The notes: generated from the sequence alone by a model not told the origin. Shown: positions 24,534 to 32,719, numbered from the stretch's first letter. The stretch: DNA of 64,000 nucleotides from JAWQFO01 sp033436665 (GCF_033436665.1 NZ_JAWQFO010000006.1:62001-126000), one strand, 5' to 3'. Program-made: numbers and translations.

Positions 24534-25177
24534 ACCCTCTGACCCTGCACAACTATTTCCGCTCGTCGACCTCGACGCGGGTGCGCGCGGCCCTGAACCT
24601 CAAGGGGCTTGCCTTCGACTACGTCCCGCGCTCATTGCTGAAGGGCGAGCACGCCGCACCCGATCACCTCGCGCTGAACCCGCAGGGGTTGGTGCCGACG
24701 CTGGTGACCGAACACGGCCCCCTGCCCCAGTCGCTGGCGATCATCGAATGGCTCGACGAGACTTTTCCGGACCCGCCGCTCCTACCCGCCGATCCCTGGG
24801 GCCGCGCGCGGGTGCGCAGTCTCGCGCATATCGTGGCGCTCGACATCCACCCGGTGAACAACCTGCGGATTTTGCAGCATCTCGAATCCGAATATGGCGT
24901 CGATGCCAACGGCAAGGCGGCGTGGTTCCGCACCTGGGCCGCGCCCGGCATGGCCGCGCTGGAACAGCGGCTGTCGTCCGAGCCGGAAACCGGGCGCTTC
25001 TGCCACGGCGATACGCCCGGCCTCGCCGATCTCTGCCTGTTCGCGCAGGTGCTCAACAACGCGCGGTTCGATCTCGGCCTCGACGCCACCCCCACCATCG
25101 CGCGCATCCACGAGGCCTGTCTCGCGGTGCCGGAAATCGCCGCCGCGGCGCCTGCCAACCAGCCCGACGCGGTCTAG
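24530..25177 (+). CDS. Maleylpyruvate/maleylacetoacetate isomerase (zeta-class GST fold)
   Basis: A 215-residue glutathione-dependent isomerase. The N-terminal thioredoxin-like domain has YFRSSTSTRVRAALNLKG, the zeta-class serine motif, and NPQGLVPTLV; the helical C-terminal domain has HPVNNLRILQHL and CHGDTPGLADLCLFAQ. It turns maleylpyruvate from gentisate cleavage into fumarylpyruvate. The GTG at 24530 overlaps the dioxygenase stop (GTGA). The fumarylpyruvate hydrolase that should complete the pathway is not in this operon. Its 3' end overlaps the convergent idi gene by 4 bp. Confidence 0.9.
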   Translation: MNPLTLHNYFRSSTSTRVRAALNLKGLAFDYVPRSLLKGEHAAPDHLALNPQGLVPTLVTEHGPLPQSLAIIEWLDETFPDPPLLPADPWGRARVRSLAHIVALDIHPVNNLRILQHLESEYGVDANGKAAWFRTWAAPGMAALEQRLSSEPETGRFCHGDTPGLADLCLFAQVLNNARFDLGLDATPTIARIHEACLAVPEIAAAAPANQPDAV

Positions 25178-25695
25178 GCGCGCCCGAAGATCCGCTCGGC
25201 ATGGTCGTCAAGGTAGATCCGCAGCCAGGGCGTGAACTCTTCGGGCCGGGCCGCCACCGCCGCGCGCAGATCGTCCATCGCCATCCACGCCGTGTCCATC
25301 ACCTCGTCCGGGTTCGGCGTCACGGCGAGGGTGTCTCCGGCCTCGGCCAAAAAGACATCGACCAGCTCGTGCTCGACCATCCCGCCGCCCACCTCGGCGC
25401 GGTACTCGAGCTGGTGCGCGTGGCGCAGCTCCAGCCCGGTCACGCCCAGCTCTTCGCGCAGGCGTCGCGTGGCGCAATCCGCCGCGGTCTCGTCCCAGCC
25501 TGGATGCGTGCAGCAGGTGTTCGTCCACAGCCCCGGCGTGTGGTACTTGCCCATCGCCCGGCGCTGCATCAGCACCGCGTCGCCGCGCAGCACAAAGACC
25601 GACACGGCCTTGTGCCGCAGCCCGCGCAGGTGGGCGTCAAGCTTTTCGACCGGCGTCAGCGCGCCGTCGACCCAGGCCGGAATCAGGATCTCCAT
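25174..25695 (-). CDS. idi: Isopentenyl-diphosphate delta-isomerase, type 1
   Basis: A 173-residue Nudix-fold isomerase making DMAPP from IPP for carotenoid and bacteriochlorophyll tails. It shows the HRA-like GLRHKAVSVFVLRGD region, the catalytic-cysteine segment GLWTNTCCTHPGWDET, the Nudix-type helix TRRLREELGV, and the catalytic glutamate segment VEHELVDVFLAE. ATG at 25695. In photosynthesis gene clusters of purple bacteria idi (orf176) lies after bchG-orf428-bchP. Here it directly follows the PucC-family gene. Confidence 0.92.
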   Translation of the reverse strand: MEILIPAWVDGALTPVEKLDAHLRGLRHKAVSVFVLRGDAVLMQRRAMGKYHTPGLWTNTCCTHPGWDETAADCATRRLREELGVTGLELRHAHQLEYRAEVGGGMVEHELVDVFLAEAGDTLAVTPNPDEVMDTAWMAMDDLRAAVAARPEEFTPWLRIYLDDHAERIFGRA

Positions 25696-25744
25696 CCGTG
25701 TTCGTTGCCACGGGCGCGCCTCCCGGCGCAAGGCTCTCGCGCAC

Positions 25745-27031
25745 TCAGGCGCGCGGGGTCAGGCGCTTGGGCACCGGGAGGGGCGCGTCGAGAATGCGCA
25801 TCGCCATCGCCGCCGCGGCCAGAAACAGCGCCGCCTCGAGGCAGAAGACAAGGCCGAAGGCCGCCGCATCCGAGGCGAAGGCCGCGCGCATCACGTCGAC
25901 CAGCGCCGCCCCGATCAGCCCGCCGAACCCGGCCGAGATCGCCTGCGCCGCCCCCCAGAGGCCCATGCGCGTGCCCTCGCGCCCGGCCCGCCCTTGCCCG
26001 GCCAGCGCCATCATGCAGCCGATCGCCGCCACTGCGAAGACGCCGTTGCAGAGCCCGAGGCCGAAGACCGCCGCCGGCAGCGGCGCGCCCGGACCCAGCG
26101 ACCCGAGCGCCGCGATGAGTATGAGCATCAGCGCCGAACCGGTGCAGCCCAGCACCACCCAGAGCCGCAGGCCCCCGACGCGGAAGCCCGAAAACAGCAT
26201 CCCGACCAGCGCCATGCCGCAGAACACACCGGCGTTCTGCGCCCCGGCGAGCGTCGTCGACTGGCCCGGCGTATAGGCGAAGACGAGGCCGGCGTAGGGT
26301 TCCAGGATCAATTCCTGCACGAAATAGGCACCCATCGACAGGAACACGAAGACCGTAAAGCGCCGCGCCTTCGGCTCCTGCCAGACCTCGGCCAGACCTT
26401 CGCGGAACGAGGTGCGCTCGACCGGTGACGGCGTCATGCCGGGACGTTCGATGCTGCGCAGCGCCAGGCAGGCCAGCGCCACGGCGCCGCTTGCGACAAG
26501 GCCCACCACCTGCAGCAGCCGCGTCGGCGAATAGGGATCGAGCGCCAGCCCCGCCAGCGTCGCGGTCAGCGCAATGCCCCCGATCATCGTGAGCCACGTG
26601 ATCGTCGCCGCCGCCGCGCGCCGCTCCGGCGCCACCGCGCTTGCCAGCAGCGCCAGCAGCGAGGTGCCCGAAGCCCCGGCCCCGACCCCGATCATCGCGT
26701 AGGCCAGCATCGACAGGGCCATGCCCGGCCAGAATGCCTGCGCCATCACCAGAACGGCGCAGGCAGCGAGGAACGCGCCAAGCCCCAGCACGCCAAGGCC
26801 CGCCACGATCCAGAAGCTGCGGTTGCCGGTCGTGTCCGACAGAAACCCCCAGTTCGGCCGGGTGATCTGGATCGCGTAATGGAGCCCCACCAGCAGCCCC
26901 GGCAGCACCGCGGGCAGCGCCAGTTCGACCACCATCAGCCGGTTCAGCGTCGAGGTGGTCAGCACCACGATCGACCCGATGCACATCTGCACGAGGCCCA
27001 GCCGCAGGATGGCGATCCAGCCCAGCGTCAT
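25745..27031 (-). CDS. PucC/BCH-family MFS protein (photosynthesis-cluster orf428 type)
   Basis: A 428-residue membrane protein with about twelve helices, of the PucC/LhaA/BCH group implicated in bacteriochlorophyll delivery and light-harvesting complex assembly. Telling stretches are the N-terminal LGWIAILRLGLVQMCIGSIV, TLNRLMVVELALPAVLPG, GLHYAIQITRPNWGFLSDTT and YFVQELILEPYAGLVFAYTPG. Its length and its place ahead of idi match orf428 of the classical cluster (bchG-orf428-bchP-idi, from memory), but bchP is missing: only 49 bp separate it from idi. No bch or puf genes are in the window. Confidence 0.85.
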   Translation of the reverse strand: MTLGWIAILRLGLVQMCIGSIVVLTTSTLNRLMVVELALPAVLPGLLVGLHYAIQITRPNWGFLSDTTGNRSFWIVAGLGVLGLGAFLAACAVLVMAQAFWPGMALSMLAYAMIGVGAGASGTSLLALLASAVAPERRAAAATITWLTMIGGIALTATLAGLALDPYSPTRLLQVVGLVASGAVALACLALRSIERPGMTPSPVERTSFREGLAEVWQEPKARRFTVFVFLSMGAYFVQELILEPYAGLVFAYTPGQSTTLAGAQNAGVFCGMALVGMLFSGFRVGGLRLWVVLGCTGSALMLILIAALGSLGPGAPLPAAVFGLGLCNGVFAVAAIGCMMALAGQGRAGREGTRMGLWGAAQAISAGFGGLIGAALVDVMRAAFASDAAAFGLVFCLEAALFLAAAAMAMRILDAPLPVPKRLTPRA

Positions 27032-27247
27032 CGTGCGCCGGTTCCGGGCGGTCGTGCCGGAGGGGTGCGGGACGTAGGAGAGATCGCATGACGGGTCATT
27101 GGGCTCAACCTAACGCGGTTGCGCGAAAAAATCGTTGCCGGGACGGCCGGGACCGTTCGGCGCGACCTGTTATCGCATGACACGGAAGTATGATTGACAG
27201 TTTTCCCGCGCTCGGGCGTTCTGTGACAAAACCGGAGGAGATCCCAT

Positions 27248-27667
27248 ATGACCCGACTACTGACCCTGCTTCCCGCGCTGCTGCTGACCGCGGCCCCAGC
27301 TTTCGCCGAGGGCGACGCCGCGGCGGGCGAGAAGGACTTCAACAAGTGCAAGGCCTGCCATGCGATCACCGCGGATGACGGCACCGACATCGTCAAGGGC
27401 GGCAAGGTCGGCCCGAACCTCTACGGCGTCGTCGGCCGGGCCGTGGCCAGCGTCGAGGATTTCAGCTATGGCGCGGATCTCGCGGCCCTGGGTGAAACCG
27501 GCGCCGTCTGGGACGAGGCGAGCCTCGCCGAATACATGGCCGACCCGCGCGAGTATCTGAAAACCGCGCTCGACAACCCCAAGGCGAAGAGCAAGATGGT
27601 CTTCCGCCTCAAGAGCGGCGGCGAGGACGTGGCCGCCTACCTCGCCTCGGTCGGCCCGCAAAGCTGA
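27248..27667 (+). CDS. cycA: Cytochrome c2
   Basis: A 139-residue secreted class I cytochrome c. Signal peptide residues 1-20, heme-binding CKACH at 34-38, axial Met in KSKMVFRLK (about 117), with the c2-type insertion (TADDGTDIVKGGKVGPNLYG, DFSYGADLAALG). It carries electrons from cytochrome bc1 to a reaction centre or to a cytochrome oxidase. A GGAGGAG ribosome site precedes ATG 27248. It is divergent from the PucC/idi pair; with them it suggests a former photosynthesis cluster, though c2 alone also serves respiration. Confidence 0.92.
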   Translation: MTRLLTLLPALLLTAAPAFAEGDAAAGEKDFNKCKACHAITADDGTDIVKGGKVGPNLYGVVGRAVASVEDFSYGADLAALGETGAVWDEASLAEYMADPREYLKTALDNPKAKSKMVFRLKSGGEDVAAYLASVGPQS

Positions 27668-27681
27668 CTGCCGAACCATTC

Positions 27682-27723
27682 CGCAACGCGCTGCCGTCCC
27701 TGTCCGGGGGCGGCAGTGTTGCG
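27682..27723. terminator. Bidirectional hairpin between cytochrome c2 and dnaA-like gene
   Basis: CGCAACGCGCTGCCG and CGGCAGTGTTGCG form an extended stem with two small bulges. It fills the 57-bp gap between two convergent genes, which is where a shared terminator is expected. Confidence 0.55.
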
Positions 27724-27724
27724 T

Positions 27725-28411
27725 TCAGGCGGTGACCCGCACTTCGGAGACATCCGCATCGACGTCCCGGCACGCCGCCAGCAGCCGCGCGCCGAGGTGC
27801 GTCTGCACGTAGGCCGCATGGAAGCGGCTCGGCGCGCGCAAGGTGAGCCGCCCCCCGGCCCGCTCGACCCGTGCCAGTGCCGCGACCCAGGCGCCGTAGG
27901 TGCCCGCATCCTCGGCATGCAGCAGCGCCTGCGCCAGAGCCCATTCGGTGCCCTCGGAGAGATCGGGCGCGGCGACCGTCCCGCGCACCGGCATCGGCAC
28001 CACCTGAGCGCCCTCCGCCGCGTCCCCCTGCCCCATCCGAATCTCGAAATCGCTGCCGACATTGGCCCATTGGTCCTGCGTGTCGGTCAGGATACGCGCC
28101 ACGTCGATGGAATACTCCGTCACCCGCCCCCGCGCGCCCTGCCGCCGGACCACCAGCCAGCCGCAGGCGCGAAGCTGCGCCATTTCGCGTTTGACGGTGC
28201 GTTCGTCCACCGACCAGAGCCGCGCGATCTCGCGCTGGCCCACGGCAAGTTCGTCGCGCCCCCAGTTGTAGCGCGCGGTGATCAGCGTCATCAGCCGCAG
28301 CACCCGGCGCTGCGCGTGCTTGTCCTGCGACAGGGCAAACGCCCCCATGGCCGTCAGAAGATCGTACTTGCGCGCGGCCGCACCACGGCCAACGGGTTTC
28401 GTGGAAAGCAT
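27725..28411 (-). CDS. DnaA-like plasmid replication initiator
   Basis: A 228-residue initiator. The N-terminal half has a winged-helix DNA-binding region (GQREIARLWSVDERTVKREMAQLRACGWL); the C-terminal half resembles the DnaA domain-I fold (AWVAALARVERAGGRLTLRAPSRFHAAYVQTHL). There is no AAA+ domain, so it is not chromosomal DnaA. This is the initiator class called DnaA-like in Rhodobacterales plasmids. It is divergent from parAB across a 500-bp repeat-bearing region, the expected origin. It shows this DNA replicates, or once did, on its own. Confidence 0.82.
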   Translation of the reverse strand: MLSTKPVGRGAAARKYDLLTAMGAFALSQDKHAQRRVLRLMTLITARYNWGRDELAVGQREIARLWSVDERTVKREMAQLRACGWLVVRRQGARGRVTEYSIDVARILTDTQDQWANVGSDFEIRMGQGDAAEGAQVVPMPVRGTVAAPDLSEGTEWALAQALLHAEDAGTYGAWVAALARVERAGGRLTLRAPSRFHAAYVQTHLGARLLAACRDVDADVSEVRVTA

Positions 28412-28912
28412 GCCCTGCCCTCGATGCCTTGTGGAGAATGCCCCTGCGGGGTCTCACTGCCTCTGTGACGATCCGTTGACCGGTCGCCTGCGGTCTGCCC
28501 CTTTGCCGGGTTCCAGCCGCTTTTCGTTGTCGTGAGGCAATTAGCGTCCGGTTTTACGATTCTGTCAAGTCGCAGGCTGTCATCGGGCCTGGAACCGCGA
28601 CAAATCAAAAGAAAAATCCGGTATTCAGGTATTGGGGGACAGCCTGAATGTCCCGTATTCCTTTCGAAATGTCCCCCAATGGGATGTGGCGCGGAGTTTC
28701 GTGTCCCCAATATTTCGCAGGCCGCGTCCCGAATCAAATTGAATGTCGCGGCTCGTCCGCCAAGGCATTGGAATCAGGCGTTTGAGGTCGGTTGCGCGCC
28801 GCAAAATCTAAGGATCGGCGAACATTCCATTTTGCTTTTTCGTGCGTTTCAGCGTAAATCGGAGAAAAACCAAGATTAGCGTCCCCGCGGGGACAGGTAA
28901 CGACAGGCAGCC
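28412..28912. other. Probable replication origin region between dnaA-like and parA
   Basis: No gene is seen in these 500 bp. The right half is AT-richer than the surroundings (28600-28880). Repeats cluster here: TGTCCCCCAAT at 28670-28680, GTGTCCCCAAT at 28701-28711, and the inverse ATTGGGGGACA at 28631-28641, with a further TGTCCC at 28649-28654. The left three-quarters carries nothing else I can name. The complete parS-like palindrome lies at its right end. These shared GTCCC words may be iterons for the initiator or half-sites for ParB. Confidence 0.55.
28881..28894. repeat. parS-like palindrome, copy 1
   Basis: GTCCCCGCGGGGAC, a perfect 14-bp palindrome, 18 bp upstream of the parA start. 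It is placed to act both as a centromere and as an operator for parAB autoregulation. Confidence 0.75.
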
Positions 28913-30217
28913 ATGTTCACACACGACGACCTTTCCCGGCTTCAGGCGCAGTCCCTGAAAATGCAGGGGTTCATCCGCCAGCAGACCTATTCGCCCGAAA
29001 GCGAGAAGACCCTGCGCCGGTTCTCGAGCTGGGAGGTGGCCGAGCTGATCTTCCGGGTCAACCAGTCGACCTTTCGCGGCCGCCTCGCCGCCGACCCCAC
29101 CCTGCCCCAGGGCACGGTCGAGACCGACGGACGCCAGCACTGGTACACGCTCGACGAGATCAACGAGATGCGCCGCCGCATCAAGGTCAACCGGCGTTCG
29201 CTGATGCCGCCCCGGCCCGCGGGCAAGCGCGCGGTCCGCGCTGCCATCGCCAACTTCAAGGGCGGCGCCGGCAAGTCCACCGTCGCCCTGCATTTCGCCC
29301 ATGCCGCCGCGCTCGACGGCTATCGGGTGCTCTGCGTCGATTTCGACCCGCAGGCGACGCTGAGCCATTCGATGGGCCTGTCGGACGTGGCCGAGGAATA
29401 CACCGTCTGGGGCATCATGGCGCGCGACCTCGCCGCCGAGACCCAGCGCATGAACGCGGCCTCGCGCGGTGCCGAAAGCGGCGCCGCCCTGCCCCAGCGC
29501 CGCCTGCCCGCCTCGATCACCGACATGGGGCTTGCCGATCTGCGGGTCGCCGATTTCATCAAGCCGACGAACTGGCCCACCATCGACATCGTGCCGTCCT
29601 GCGCCAATGCCGCCTTCGTCGAATTCGCCTCGGCCCAGTATCGCCACCTCAATCCCGAATGGTCGTTCTTCGCCGCCGTGTCGCGGTTTCTCGACCAGCT
29701 CGGCCCCGACGCCTATGACCTCGTGATCTTCGATTGCCCGCCGGCCATCGGCTACCAGTCGATGAACGCGGTGTTCGCCGCCGACGTGCTCTATGTCCCC
29801 TCGGGGCCCGGCTACTGGGAATACGATTCCACCACCTCGTTCATCGGCCAGCTGGCCGAGGCGCTGGAGGATCTCGGCCGGTTTTCCGGGCTTGTCCCCG
29901 CGGGGACGATGCGCCTGCCCAAGAGCTTTCTCGACCTGCGCTTTCTGCTCACGCGGTTCGAGCCGAACAACGACCTGCACCGCGCGATGCAGCAGGCCTT
30001 CGTCAAGGTCTGGGGCGATAGGGTGGCGCAGCACCCGATCGAGATGACGCGGGCGGTCGAGCAGTCGGGGCGCTTCTTGTCCTCGATCTACGAGATCGAC
30101 TACCGCGACATGACGCGGGAAACCTGGCGCCGGGCGCGGGCGTCGTTCGACCAGGCCTATGGCGAGTTCCGCGAGAACCTGCTGGCGGCCTGGGACAAGC
30201 TGGAGGATGAGGCATGA
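28913..30217 (+). CDS. parA: ParA-family plasmid partitioning ATPase with N-terminal HTH
   Basis: A 434-residue partition ATPase. The first ~100 residues hold a MerR-like helix-turn-helix (SSWEVAELIFRVNQSTFRGRL) typical of large plasmid ParA proteins that repress their own operon. The ATPase domain starts at about 108 with the deviant Walker A KGGAGKST (116-123), then VDFDPQATLSHSMG and DLVIFDCPPAIGYQS. It moves plasmid copies apart together with ParB. ATG 28913 is preceded by parS copy 1; copy 2 lies inside the gene and encodes VPAGT. It overlaps parB by 4 nt. Confidence 0.93.
   Translation: MFTHDDLSRLQAQSLKMQGFIRQQTYSPESEKTLRRFSSWEVAELIFRVNQSTFRGRLAADPTLPQGTVETDGRQHWYTLDEINEMRRRIKVNRRSLMPPRPAGKRAVRAAIANFKGGAGKSTVALHFAHAAALDGYRVLCVDFDPQATLSHSMGLSDVAEEYTVWGIMARDLAAETQRMNAASRGAESGAALPQRRLPASITDMGLADLRVADFIKPTNWPTIDIVPSCANAAFVEFASAQYRHLNPEWSFFAAVSRFLDQLGPDAYDLVIFDCPPAIGYQSMNAVFAADVLYVPSGPGYWEYDSTTSFIGQLAEALEDLGRFSGLVPAGTMRLPKSFLDLRFLLTRFEPNNDLHRAMQQAFVKVWGDRVAQHPIEMTRAVEQSGRFLSSIYEIDYRDMTRETWRRARASFDQAYGEFRENLLAAWDKLEDEA
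29894..29907. repeat. parS-like palindrome, copy 2 (inside parA)
   Basis: GTCCCCGCGGGGAC within the parA coding region, read as part of VPAGT. Confidence 0.75.
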
Positions 30218-31278
30218 GCAAGCGGCGCGTTTTCGACATCGATTTCGAAGACAGCGAACCCGATGTCCCCGCGGGGACAGAGGCCGAACGCCGGCGCGGT
30301 CCGATGGCCGCGGCGATTTCGGAGAACGCCGAAGCGCTGGCCGACCGGCAGAGCGCCGAGGCCGCGATCCGGGCCGAGAACGACCGGCTGGCGCATGAAT
30401 ACGTGGCGCTGAAAAAGAACGGGCAGATCGTCGGGCTGGTGGATGTGGCAGCGATCAGGGCCGAAAAGCTGATCCGCGATCGCAGCGCGGCCCCCGATCC
30501 CGAGTTGCATGAGCTGAAGGAGTCCATCCGGGTCGTGGGGCTGTCGAACCCGATCCACGTCGAAGAGACGGAAGCCGGCTACGAGCTGATCCAGGGCTTC
30601 CGGCGGCTGACGGCGTTCCGCGAGCTTTTTGCCGAAACCAAGGATGCGCGCTATGCCAAGATCCCGGCGGTGCTGGTGGCGCGGGGGGTGCAGCTTGACA
30701 ACCTTTACCGGCGCATGGTCGACGAGAACCTCGTGCGGCGCGACATCTCTTTTGCCGAGATGGCGCAACTGGCGATTTCCTACGGGGCGGTCACCGATCT
30801 GTCGAAGGGCACGCGTGACGCGGTCGACGTGCTCTTCGCCTCCGCCGGGCGGCAGAAGCGCAGCTATATCCGGCATTTCATGACGCTGATCGAGCGGCTC
30901 GGCGCGGCGCTGAACCATCCCGAGGCGATCCCGCGCGCGACGGGTCTGGCGCTGGTCAAGGCGATGGAGGGCGATGCGCGGCTCGCCGGGCGCATCGTGG
31001 CGGTGCTGGAAAGCCGTCCGCAGCGCAATGCCGCCGACGAGGTCGGGATCCTGCGCGAGGCGGTGTCCGGGGCCGGGAAGGCCGCGAAGAAGGCCGGGGC
31101 GCGCCCCGCGCAGAAGTCCGGCGCGCGCACGACGATCCGGCTCAACCGGCCGGAAGGCGTGGCGAAATGCACGGCGTCCTCGGGCCGGTTCGAGGTGCAG
31201 CTTGACCGGGATTTCGGAGCGGTCGACCCGCGCCGCCTGGAAGTCGCGGCGCGGGCGTTTCTCGACGCCTTGAAGTGA
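30214..31278 (+). CDS. parB: ParB-family partition protein
   Basis: A 354-residue centromere-binding protein. A ParB/Srx nuclease-like domain lies at about residues 95-185 (LHELKESIRVVGLSNPIHV, YELIQGFRRLTAFREL), followed by a helix-turn-helix region (LVRRDISFAEMAQLAISYGAV, GRQKRSYIRHFMTLIERLG) and a basic linker (GKAAKKAGARPAQKSGART) before the C-terminal domain. It binds the five GTCCCCGCGGGGAC sites around it (inference) and works with ParA. One site lies inside its own 5' end. ATG overlaps the parA stop (ATGA). Confidence 0.92.
   Translation: MSKRRVFDIDFEDSEPDVPAGTEAERRRGPMAAAISENAEALADRQSAEAAIRAENDRLAHEYVALKKNGQIVGLVDVAAIRAEKLIRDRSAAPDPELHELKESIRVVGLSNPIHVEETEAGYELIQGFRRLTAFRELFAETKDARYAKIPAVLVARGVQLDNLYRRMVDENLVRRDISFAEMAQLAISYGAVTDLSKGTRDAVDVLFASAGRQKRSYIRHFMTLIERLGAALNHPEAIPRATGLALVKAMEGDARLAGRIVAVLESRPQRNAADEVGILREAVSGAGKAAKKAGARPAQKSGARTTIRLNRPEGVAKCTASSGRFEVQLDRDFGAVDPRRLEVAARAFLDALK
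30265..30278. repeat. parS-like palindrome, copy 3 (inside parB)
   Basis: GTCCCCGCGGGGAC near the start of parB, again read as VPAGT, the same peptide as in parA. Confidence 0.75.
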
Positions 31279-31325
31279 GCGAAATGGTCTCTAACTAGCG
31301 CGTTGGAGCCTGATTTGATGCTGTT

Positions 31326-31339
31326 GTCCCCGCGGGGAC
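31326..31339. repeat. parS-like palindrome, copy 4
   Basis: GTCCCCGCGGGGAC in the 69-bp gap between parB and the convergent P1 peptidase gene. Confidence 0.75.
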
Positions 31340-31347
31340 AGGCCGAC

Positions 31348-32367
31348 CTAGTGATTGGTTTCACACCAGCAGGGCAGGGGGTCTCCGGGCGTCGGGCGGG
31401 CGTGATAGACCGCCCTTGCGATTGCGCGCGACAGGCACAGCGCCGCCGCATGGCCGATCAGCGCGACATCACTGTCCCCGCGGGGACGCGCGCCAGTAGC
31501 GGCGGCGAACACCAGGTCTCCGTCAGCGGGGCTGTGCGCCGGGACAACGGCGCGGGCGATGCCGTCATGGGCCGCCCAGGCGACGCGCTGGCATTCCGCC
31601 TTGGTAAGCGCCGCATCCGTGGCAACGACGGCGATGGTTGTGTTCGCATACTCCCGCACGACTGTCGCCTTGCGGCTTTCCAGCGTCCGTCCCAACCCGG
31701 CGCGGGGGTCGGGGCCAAGCCCGCCGAACTCGCCCTCGATCTCGAAGGGAGCCGCCCAGAAGTGCCGCTCGCCCGGCGTCGTCGCGCAGCCGACCGGGTT
31801 GGCCGCTACCAGCGCACCGACCGTGTGGCCCGAGGGCAGGACCAGAGAGGCGGAGCCCAGCCCGCCCTTGAGCATTGCCGTCATCGCCCCTGTGCCCGCG
31901 CCGGTGCTGCCGAGGTCGAACTCCGGCGTCGCCGTCTCGAAGGCCTGCCGCCCAAGCGCGCGGTACGGGTTCTCGGCCCAGTCCTTGTTGCCGCCCGACA
32001 GCAGGTCGAAGAGGATGGCGCCCGGCACGATCGGCACCACGGCGGGGCCGACGCGGTAGCCGCGCCCGGCGGCGCGTAGCGCGTCCGAGACGCCCGAGCA
32101 GGCGTCGAGCCCGTAGGCCGAGCCGCCCGACAGCACAAGCGCGTCGACCTGCGCCACCGACTTGTCGGGCTGCAGCAGGTCGGTCTCGCGCGTGCCCGGC
32201 GCGCCGCCCATGACGGCGACCGAGGCGGTGAAGGGGGCGTCGGCGCAGAAAACAGTGACTCCGGACCCGAGCGCGGGATCGGTGGCGTTCCCGACGCGGA
32301 ACCCCGCGACATCGGTGATCAGGTTGCGCGGCCCGGGGCGGGGCAGGGCGGTCTGGCCGTGGCCCAT
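31348..32367 (-). CDS. P1 family peptidase (DmpA/NylC type N-terminal-nucleophile hydrolase)
   Basis: A 339-residue Ntn-hydrolase of the family that includes D-aminopeptidase DmpA and the 6-aminohexanoate-oligomer hydrolase NylC. Typical stretches: ALVLSGGSAYGLDACSG, GSTGAGTGAMTAMLKGGLGSAS and the probable autocleavage site EYANTTIAVVATDA, where NylC cleaves before a threonine (Asn-Thr). It would hydrolyse unusual peptide or amide bonds such as beta-peptides or amino-acid amides. It is last in an eight-gene operon with an oligopeptide-type ABC importer. ATG at 32367, 1 nt after the cupin stop. parS copy 5 lies in its coding sequence. Confidence 0.85.
   Translation of the reverse strand: MGHGQTALPRPGPRNLITDVAGFRVGNATDPALGSGVTVFCADAPFTASVAVMGGAPGTRETDLLQPDKSVAQVDALVLSGGSAYGLDACSGVSDALRAAGRGYRVGPAVVPIVPGAILFDLLSGGNKDWAENPYRALGRQAFETATPEFDLGSTGAGTGAMTAMLKGGLGSASLVLPSGHTVGALVAANPVGCATTPGERHFWAAPFEIEGEFGGLGPDPRAGLGRTLESRKATVVREYANTTIAVVATDAALTKAECQRVAWAAHDGIARAVVPAHSPADGDLVFAAATGARPRGDSDVALIGHAAALCLSRAIARAVYHARPTPGDPLPCWCETNH
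31474..31487. repeat. parS-like palindrome, copy 5 (inside the P1 peptidase gene)
   Basis: GTCCCCGCGGGGAC within the minus-strand P1 peptidase gene, near its 3' end, where it encodes PRGD. Confidence 0.7.
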
Positions 32368-32368
32368 G

Positions 32369-32719
32369 TCAGATCCGCGGTTTCGGCGCGGCGGTGGCCG
32401 GATCGCCGGTGTTCGGCTCACCCTTGGGCTCGATCAGCAGCACCTTGCACTCGGCCTCGGCCCTCGGGCGATGAGTGACGCCCTTCGGCACCACGAACAG
32501 CTCGCCGGCCTTCACCGGATGCGCGGCATCTTCGAGGTCCATGACCATCTCTCCCTCGAGAACGAGGAAGAAATCGTCCGTGTTTTCATGAAGATGGAAG
32601 GGAAACTCACCCTGGAACTTCACAACCATCACGTCGTTGCCGTTGTAGTCCGCGATGACGTGCGGATCCCAGTGGCTGTCGAATTGCGCCAGCTTCTCGG
32701 CGAGGTTAATTGATTTCAA
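32369..32719 (-). CDS. Cupin domain protein
   Basis: A 116-residue single cupin with the two conserved motifs: GEFPFHLHENTDDFFLVLEGE and GELFVVPKGVTHRPRAE. It probably binds a metal through the HxH..E and H residues; many such proteins are isomerases, dioxygenases or binding accessories. The only start that fits the operon is TTG 32719, overlapping the SDR stop (TTGA). The upstream ATG lies deep in the SDR gene. Substrate unknown. Confidence 0.75.
   Translation of the reverse strand: MKSINLAEKLAQFDSHWDPHVIADYNGNDVMVVKFQGEFPFHLHENTDDFFLVLEGEMVMDLEDAAHPVKAGELFVVPKGVTHRPRAEAECKVLLIEPKGEPNTGDPATAAPKPRI

Noticed and set aside
27725..28411. Chromosomal DnaA
   Set aside because: Only 228 residues, with no Walker A/B AAA+ domain or DnaA signature, next to plasmid parAB.
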